Assembly: GCA_025356505.1 (NCBI GenBank)
Contig: JANXSV010000426.1
Span: 1 to 5,074, forward strand
DNA from: Methylovirgula sp.
Lineage (GTDB): Bacteria; Pseudomonadota; Alphaproteobacteria; Rhizobiales; Beijerinckiaceae
Length of the DNA stretch: 5,074 nt
Direction: 5' to 3'
Positions 1-5,074 of this stretch are shown piece after piece. Each line of letters starts with the position of its first letter. Position 1 is the stretch's first letter. Under the pieces are notes generated by a model. The model did no database searches and had not been told where the DNA came from. It was given only the letters and a program-made list of their open reading frames with translations. The translations under genes and the position numbers were made by a program.

Positions 1-720
1 GCCGCGCCGATACCATGCGCCGTCCCATGCCTGGGCCTCCAACGCGCTTTGCAGCTTACCAGCAAAGTCGCGCCAATGATCAGCATGGGCCTTGTCACTG
101 CGCTTATCGGCAATATCGGCAAAAAGATGCAGTGTTTTGAACAATATCCAGCCGAGCCAAACACTTTCGCCGCGGCCAAGCTCGCCGACGCGGTTCATGC
201 CATCGTTCCAATCGCCTGTGCCCATGAGAGGCAGACCGTGCACTCCAAGCGCAAGACTGTTGTCAAGCGCGCGGGCGCAATGTTCAAATAGGCTGGCGCT
301 TTGCTCCGAAAGGCCCGGGTGGAAGAAGTTGTCATGCTCGCCTTCGGCAAGTCTCTGGCCTTCAAGGAACGGAACCTTCTCGTCCAGCACCGCCACATCG
401 CCCGTGACGCTGATATATTGGCTCACGGTGAAGCCGAGCCAAACACGGTCGTCCGAGATGCGCGTACGCACCCCCTGCCCCGAATGTGGCAGCCACCAAT
501 GCTGTACATCGCCCTCCACAAATTGACGTGCCGCCGCGCGCAGCAAATGCTCGCGTGTGAAGGCGGGTTTTGTCACCGCGAGCGCCATCCCGTCTTGCAA
601 TTGATCGCGGAATCCATAGGCACCGCTAGCCTGATAAAACGCTGAGCGCGCCCAGACACGGCACGCAAGGGTTTGGTAGAGCAGCCAGCCGTTGAGCATA
701 ATGTCCATACTGCGATCCGG
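1..720 (-). other. GH94 catalytic (alpha/alpha)6 barrel, truncated by the window edge
   Basis: Fragment residues about 1452-1691 are the start of the GH94 catalytic barrel. The signature GTGDWNDGMNRVG is at residues 1618-1630, and its DWND aspartates (codons at 211-213 and 202-204) include the expected general acid of inverting phosphorolysis. GQGVRTRISDD (1532-1542) matches the Arg/Asp motif that binds sugar at the active site in GH94 phosphorylases. FRDQLQDGMAL (1488-1498), DVQHWWLPHSGQG (1522-1534) and WDGAWYRRG (1683-1691) are further family landmarks. In Brucella Cgs this part has beta-1,2-oligosaccharide phosphorylase activity and controls chain length. Visible catalytic residues are intact; the C-terminal part with the phosphate-binding residues lies beyond position 1. 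Confidence 0.9.
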
Positions 721-3700
721 CGTTTTAACCTGAACCCTATCGAGCACTTCGTCCCAAAACTGGCCGACATCTGCCAGAACCTGATCGAGATCGGCGGCGC
801 GATAATGCATGATGAGCTCGCGCGCCCGCTCCGCATTTGCGCCTTGACCCAGAAATGTCAGCACTTCGACTTGTGCGCCGGGCGCAAGTGTCACGCGCTG
901 CCGCAACGCGCCGCAAGGATCAAGACCGGCCCCGAAGGTTTTTGAAAGGCCCGCCGCCCTGAACAGCGCTTTTGGCTCCGCCAGAGAGCCGTTCCGGCCG
1001 ATGAATTCAAGCCGGTCCCCGCTCCAGTCGGTCTGCTTGCCGCCCATATCGAGGAATGCCACCCGCCGGCCAAAATCATTGCTCCACGGGTTGCGCGCAA
1101 AAATCGCATCGCTCCCGCTGTCCCGCTCCGTCGTGATGTAGTTAAGCGAAGCGCCACGGTTTGATGCCAGCACCCATTCGACAAAGGCCGTGACGCTGAT
1201 GTAGCGCGTGCGCGTCGAGAGATTGCGCAACGTCAGCCGCGAAATCTTGATCTCTCCGTCCAGCGGAACATATTGCAGCAATTCTGCATCAATATCCTGC
1301 CAGACGTGCTGGAACTTGCTGAAACCTCGGCCATGCGTCGCAATATAGGTCCCAAGCGGATGGCGAATCGGCAATGCCGTGGGGCTCCAAACTCCGCCGG
1401 TTTCCTCATCGCGCAAATAAAACGCCTCGCCGACGCGGTCCGTAACCGGATCATTGGACCAGGGAGTGATCTGGTTTTCGCGGCTGTTAACCGCCCAGGT
1501 GTAACCGCTTCCCTCTGTCGAAACCTGAAAGCCAAACCCCGGATTTGAAATGACATTGATCCACGGCATCGGCGTAACCTGACCCGCGCCAAGCACAGTG
1601 ACATAGTCTCTGCCATCGCGGGCAAATCCACCCGTTCCGTTGAACAGTTCCAAGTCCGGAACCTCAAATTTGTCGGCGGTGGGCCGCGTGTAAGACAGTT
1701 CCTTGATCGGCGCGCGCACAGGCTCGCTCTCATCGCGGATTCGATCAAGCTGATCGAACAGTGTACCGCGCTGCGCAATGATGACCACGCGCGCCATGCT
1801 CGCCAGTTGGAGGCCAAGTTCATGTGGGATAAGGTCTGAACGCAGGACGTGGACTTGCCCCATTTGGCCATCGGAAGGGGCGCGCCGCAGCGCTCGCATC
1901 CGCACCGCGGCATCGATGGCCGATTGCAGATCCTGCACATAGGATGACTGCCGCTCGTTGAGAATAACCAGATCGACGGCCAGTTTCTTCATGCGCCAAT
2001 ATTCCTGCGCCCGCAAAAGCTGATGTACCAGATCGAGATTTTCCGCTTCGGAAATGCGCAGCAGCAGAATTGGCAGATCGCCGGAAACACCCCGCGCCCA
2101 AAGTCCGGATTGGACATTGGCGCCGCGTATGATCGCCTCGGAAGACGGTCGCAATTGCGGGCTGGAGTAAATCATATAGCCGCCAAGACGCTGAAACAGC
2201 GCGGCCTCACTGGCAGAAATACTGAGATGGTGCAGCTGAACCTGGGCTTGTGTCCAAGCCAGCGTGATCGCACGTTCCACGGCATGGGCATCTCGGTGGT
2301 GATCTATGAGATCGATCAATGCGGCGCGGCTTGACGCCACCAGCGTCCAGAACGACAGCCGCACAGTCAGGCCGGGCGCCACTTTTACGCGCTGCCGCAG
2401 CGAAAATATCGGATCCAGAACCGTACCGACACTATTGCTCAGGCTTTGCCCGGGCTGAACCGCGACGGCGGAGCGAAGGCTGCGGCTGCGTCCGATGAAT
2501 TTGGCTCTGTCGGTTTCATACTGCAGCGCACCGTTCGGCTGTCCGTCATAAACCACGATATGAGCGGCCCAGATTTCGGCATCTGTGGAGGCGCGCTTAC
2601 GCCGCGTCGCCAGCAACGCACCAAGCTCCGGCACAAATTCGGTTTCGACGAAGAGTTTTGAAAAGGCCGGATGGGCGATGTCGGCCGATTGGGCAGCCAG
2701 CACCAGTTCACTGTAAGAGGTCACGTCCAACTCGCGCGCGCGAATTCCCGTATTGGTAATCTGCACGCGCTTAACTTCCGCGTCCGCTTCCGGAGAGACG
2801 ATCGTATCCATTGTGGTTGTCAGACTGCCATCCTGACGAATGACCTGAATTCGGTCTTCGCTGAACTCCACACTATAATCATCGGGAGCCTGCGCAGCGG
2901 GCTGCACACCTGCCGACCACACTTCGCCGCTGCGCACATCCCCCAAAAACACATAGGAGCCATAGTCGTCACAGGTGGTATCTTCGCGCCAGCGCGTGAC
3001 GGCAAAATCGCCCCAGCGGCTATAGCCTGACCCTGCCGCAGTCATCATTACAGCGTAGCGGCCATTGGAGAGCAAGTGCGTTGCCGGAGTAACTTGCGCG
3101 CCAGTGGTAAACCGGCGCAAGCCACCCGCCTGGATGTTCTGGACGGAACTGGTTGCCGACACTTCAGCAGCCCGCGGCCCGGCAATTCCCACTTCGCGCG
3201 GCGAACGCTCCTGAAGCAACAGCTCAGTTGCCTGAACTATGGGTTCGGCATGGAAACGTGCCCGCATCGCGCCGTCCATCAAGGCATCTGCAATGGCAAC
3301 AATCGTCATGCCCTGGTGATGTGCCATATAGGCGCGCACGATCACCATGTCCTTACCATCGGGTACCCGGGCGGGTGTGTAATCAAGCGCTTCATAAAAG
3401 CCATATCGGCCAAGCGCGCCCAGACCTCTCAACCGGAGCATGTTTTGACAGGCGGCGCGTGGGTCGACCATCGTAGCGAGCGCCGTGGCATAGGGAGCAA
3501 TGACTGTGTTGTCACTCAATCCGCGCTTCAATCCCAATTCCGGCACGCCGAAATTGGAATATTGATAGGTGAGTTCAAGGTCTCTGGCATTATATGCCGA
3601 CTCTGACATGCCCCAGGGTAAGCGCAGGCCAGACGCATAGGCAATCTGGCTCTGCACAATCAACTTGTTGGTTTGATCGAGCAAACTGCCTGTTGGTGCC

Positions 3701-5074
3701 CGCATGATAAGCGACGGCATCAAATATTCGAACATAGATCCGGACCACGAAATCAGCGCCGCACCTTGCGCCACCGGAATTACGCTTCGCCCGAGCCGAA
3801 ACCAATGATTTGACGGCAGATCGCCTTTTGCGATTGCAAAGAAGCTCGCAAGCCGCGCTTCGGAGGCAAGCAGATCATAGCAATAGCCGTCGAGAACTGC
3901 TTCCGGCAACCGGCAGCCGATCGACAGCAGTTTTCGATCTTCGTCGATCAGAAAGCGAAAATCCATCGCCATAGCCATGTCATGTGCCACTGCTTCCAGC
4001 TTTTCCAGCCGCTCATTCACGCCGGTATCTCCGACAAGATCAGGCGCAAAATCGCGCTGATGCGACGCAATGCTCCGGCCAAAGGCGTCAACCCAGAAAA
4101 TCACTTCCGCGCTGTTATCATGCTTGAAGCTGCGCGCAGCATCGGCCAACAGGGCCGCTGATTTCGCCAGATCCGCCAATATCTGCTCGGCATGCGGGCG
4201 CGAGGTGTGTGCCACGCTCGCTGCGGGACGCTCCGCAGTCTCCGGCTGTGAAGAGTTAGGTTCAGCATCTTGCGGCGGTGTCTGAGCCAGCTTGAGCACG
4301 ATGACTTGCGCCGCCAAAATACCTTTTAGCCGCGTCAGCCCGGGGGAGGCAGCCGCTTTGGCTTGCTGGGGCGTGTTGAGCATATCTTGCGCCAGCAAGA
4401 TCATATCCGTCAGCCCGGCCAGGCGCGTGCCAAAATCGTTGGGTTGCTTGCGCCATTCGCGGCAAGTGTTTGCCAATGCGATCAAATGACCGGCGAGATT
4501 GCCGCTATCGACCGACGACACATAATTCGGCCCCAAAATCCGCAAATCCCGCGTGTCGTACCAGTTATAAAAGTGGCCGCGATAGCGCTCGAGGCCGGCC
4601 ATGGTTCGCAGTGTAGCCTCCAGTCTGTCGAGCGTTTCTGCCGTCCCGCACCAGCCAAAATCACGCGCCGAGGCCGCTGAAAGTAGATACAGCCCCATAT
4701 TGGTCGGCGAAGTTCGATGCGCGACAGCGGCAGGGTCTTCCTGATAATTGTCCGGCGGGAGCATATTTTCCCCTGAGGTGACAAAGCCTTCAAAAAAGCG
4801 CCACGTCCGCCGCGCTATCAGTCGCAGAAACTGTGTATCCTCATCGCTGACCCGCAGCTGGCCTTTGACGTCTGGCGGGAGGCTGACCCATCGCGCAATG
4901 ACCGGCGACACAATCCACAACAGCGCAAAGCTCAGCGCCAGGCCAAAATTATTTGGCCAACCGGCGACCATGGCTGCAAGCGCCACCACAACGGCACCAA
5001 ACATATGCCGGTAAAAACCCGCCAGATTCAGCGGCGAGCCGGAACTCGCCTGTGCAGCGGGCACCCATTCCAAC
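1..5074 (-). CDS. ndvB: Cyclic beta-1,2-glucan synthase, internal fragment lacking both ends
   Basis: This reading frame is open across the entire window on the minus strand: 1,691 codons from 5073 to 1 with no stop, plus one base of a split codon. Characterised homologues (NdvB, ChvB, Brucella Cgs) are about 2,830 residues, so roughly 60% of the protein is seen. The order is membrane helices, glycoamylase-like cyclization domain, then two GH94-type units, the second carrying GTGDWNDGMNRVG at residues 1618-1630 of the fragment. Other family hallmarks are LPWGMSESAYN (485-495), AYMAHHQGM (581-589) and GQGVRTRISDDRVWL (1532-1546). The enzyme is an inner-membrane protein that makes cyclic beta-1,2-glucan from UDP-glucose; the polymerising GT84 domain should lie beyond 5074. 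No start, ribosome binding site or promoter can be assigned, and about 250-300 C-terminal residues are probably missing. No frameshift or nonsense codon is visible. Family assignment is firm; whether the product is cyclic and the exact linkage are inferred from homology. Confidence 0.95.
781..1662 (-). other. Second GH94-type beta-sandwich domain (copy B)
   Basis: Fragment residues about 1138-1431 repeat the beta-sandwich fold of copy A, beginning near LELFNGTGGFARDGRDYVTVL (1141-1161). Landmarks are NPGFGFQVSTEGSGYTWAVN (1177-1196), ENQITPWSNDPVTD (1199-1212), GEAFYLRDEETGGVWSPT (1215-1232), FIGRNGSL (1357-1364) and LDPCGALRQRVTLAPG (1384-1399). In GH94 enzymes this domain packs on the catalytic barrel and helps form the active site, often across a dimer interface. 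Here it directly precedes the catalytic barrel through a helical linker (about 1432-1451), as in free-standing GH94 phosphorylases. Confidence 0.88.
1741..2256 (-). other. Shortened helical module of the first GH94-type unit, without the catalytic motif
   Basis: Fragment residues about 940-1111 are mostly helical in character and sit between the two beta-sandwiches, where the catalytic barrel of a complete GH94 unit would be. The stretch SGLWARGVSGDLPILLLRI (989-1007) occupies a place comparable to GAYGFRDQLQDGMALAV (1484-1500) in the complete unit. The module is only about 170 residues, and no DWND or RTRISDD motif occurs in it. It is therefore unlikely to be an active phosphorylase centre and more likely packs between the domains. 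Alignment of this degenerate part to the second copy is tentative. Confidence 0.6.
2341..3120 (-). other. First GH94-type beta-sandwich domain (copy A)
   Basis: Fragment residues about 652-911 resemble the N-terminal beta-sandwich of GH94 phosphorylases (Pfam PF06165, formerly glycosyltransferase family 36). Recognisable pieces are LSNGRYAVMMTAAGSGYSRW (668-687), WREDTTCDDYGSYVFLGD (695-712), SGEVWSAG (715-722), FIGRSRSL (859-866) and LDPIFSLRQRVKVAPG (886-901). The same landmarks recur about 500 residues later in copy B, which shows an internal duplication. In this family the first copy is generally regarded as structural, with catalysis assigned to the second unit. It is joined to the cyclization domain by a connector of about 40 residues (612-651). 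Confidence 0.85.
3241..4860 (-). other. Cyclization (glycoamylase-like) domain of the glucan synthase
   Basis: Fragment residues about 72-611 form the domain that follows the membrane part in this family. Its N-terminal part contains SPTNMGLYLLS (121-131), GHFYNWYDTRDL (166-177) and PNYVSSVDSGNLAGHL (182-197). Its C-terminal half matches the glycoamylase-like family (Pfam PF10091), with WSGSMFEYLMP (443-453), LPWGMSESAYN (485-495), YGFYEALDYTP (557-567) and the His-His-Gln motif AYMAHHQGM (581-589). The roughly 540-residue length fits the separately studied cyclization domain of a bacterial cyclic glucan synthase, classed as GH189, which closes the glucan ring by transglycosylation. Conserved acidic candidates for catalysis include Glu449, Glu491 and Glu561; which ones act cannot be decided from one sequence. 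The conserved motifs look intact, so I expect the domain to be functional. Confidence 0.82.
4192..4284 (-). other. Pro/Ser/Ala-rich low-complexity insert within the cyclization domain
   Basis: Fragment residues about 264-294 (starting QTPPQDAEPNSSQPETAERP) are rich in Pro, Ser, Ala, Gln and Glu and lack the hydrophobic pattern of the helices on either side. The segment lies between a helix ending ILAAQVIVLKLA and a following amphipathic helix HAEQILADLAKSAALLADAA. It reads in frame and looks like a flexible surface loop or linker joining two helices of the barrel. This region is expected to vary in length between homologues, but that is not checked here. Confidence 0.6.
4890..5002 (-). other. 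Two hydrophobic (transmembrane) segments
   Basis: Fragment residues about 25-40 (FGAVVVALAAMVAGWP) and 43-62 (FGLALSFALLWIVSPVIARW) are two hydrophobic stretches separated by a short Pro-Asn-Asn turn. They are followed by the basic and polar sequence leading into the soluble domains. In this family the GT84 domain and its membrane helices come first, and the carbohydrate-processing domains follow the last helix on the cytoplasmic side. These are therefore probably the final membrane helices of the protein. Helix boundaries are judged by eye from hydrophobicity and could shift by several residues. Confidence 0.75.

Noticed and set aside
92..645. Overlapping plus-strand open frames in two frames (92-526 and 301-645)
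   Set aside because: They lie opposite the GH94 catalytic barrel including its active-site region. Long antisense open frames are common opposite GC-rich genes, and neither translation resembles a known protein.
1233..1940. A 235-codon minus-strand open frame overlapping the main gene in another frame
   Set aside because: Its translation is rich in Arg, Ser and Cys without recognisable motifs. It lies wholly inside the conserved second GH94 unit and the region before it, whose own frame gives clear family motifs. It is a shadow frame.
3076..3606. A 176-codon plus-strand open frame
   Set aside because: It is antisense to the conserved glycoamylase-like motifs (AYMAHHQGM, YGFYEALDYTP). Its translation has no recognisable domain, and no convincing ribosome binding site was identified.
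4262..4793. Further minus-strand open frames out of register (4262-4465 and 4482-4793)
   Set aside because: They are off-frame readings of the first part of the cyclization domain, where the main frame gives family-typical sequence such as GHFYNWYDTRDL.
1..5074. Possible hidden regulatory sites, RNA genes, CRISPR repeats or mobile-element ends
   Set aside because: Reading through the window I saw no direct-repeat arrays, tRNA-like folds, terminal inverted repeats or hairpin plus T-run. All bases are accounted for by continuous, conserved coding sequence.

Overview
The whole window lies inside one very large protein-coding gene on the minus strand. Reading codons from position 5073 down to position 1, I translated all 1,691 codons and met no stop. 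The protein is recognisable as the middle and C-terminal part of a cyclic beta-1,2-glucan synthase (NdvB/ChvB/Cgs family). Both gene ends lie outside the window: the start codon and glycosyltransferase part are beyond position 5074, and the last part of the phosphorylase domain and the stop codon are beyond position 1. No intergenic DNA, RNA gene, promoter, terminator, mobile element or CRISPR array is visible.

Layout in protein order, which runs from high to low coordinates: two hydrophobic segments that end the membrane part (about 4890-5002); an (alpha/alpha)6-type glycoamylase-like module corresponding to the cyclization domain (about 3241-4860), interrupted by a Pro/Ser/Ala-rich insert (about 4192-4284); a first GH94-type beta-sandwich (about 2341-3120) with a shortened helical module lacking the catalytic motif (about 1741-2256); a second GH94-type beta-sandwich (about 781-1662); and the catalytic GH94 helical barrel with a GTGDWNDGMN motif (about 1-720, cut by the window edge).

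Family knowledge suggests how these parts cooperate. The missing N-terminal GT84 domain builds a protein-linked linear beta-1,2-glucan from UDP-glucose at the inner membrane. The GH94 module trims it by phosphorolysis to set its length, and the middle domain closes the ring. The cyclic glucan is then exported to the periplasm, where it acts in osmoadaptation and, in host-associated bacteria, in symbiosis or virulence.

The organism is most likely an alphaproteobacterium, judged from the family and the GC-rich sequence. Genus cannot be told from this fragment. I found no evidence of a new system here: this is one intact-looking stretch of a known giant enzyme, and the points worth a second look concern its internal architecture.
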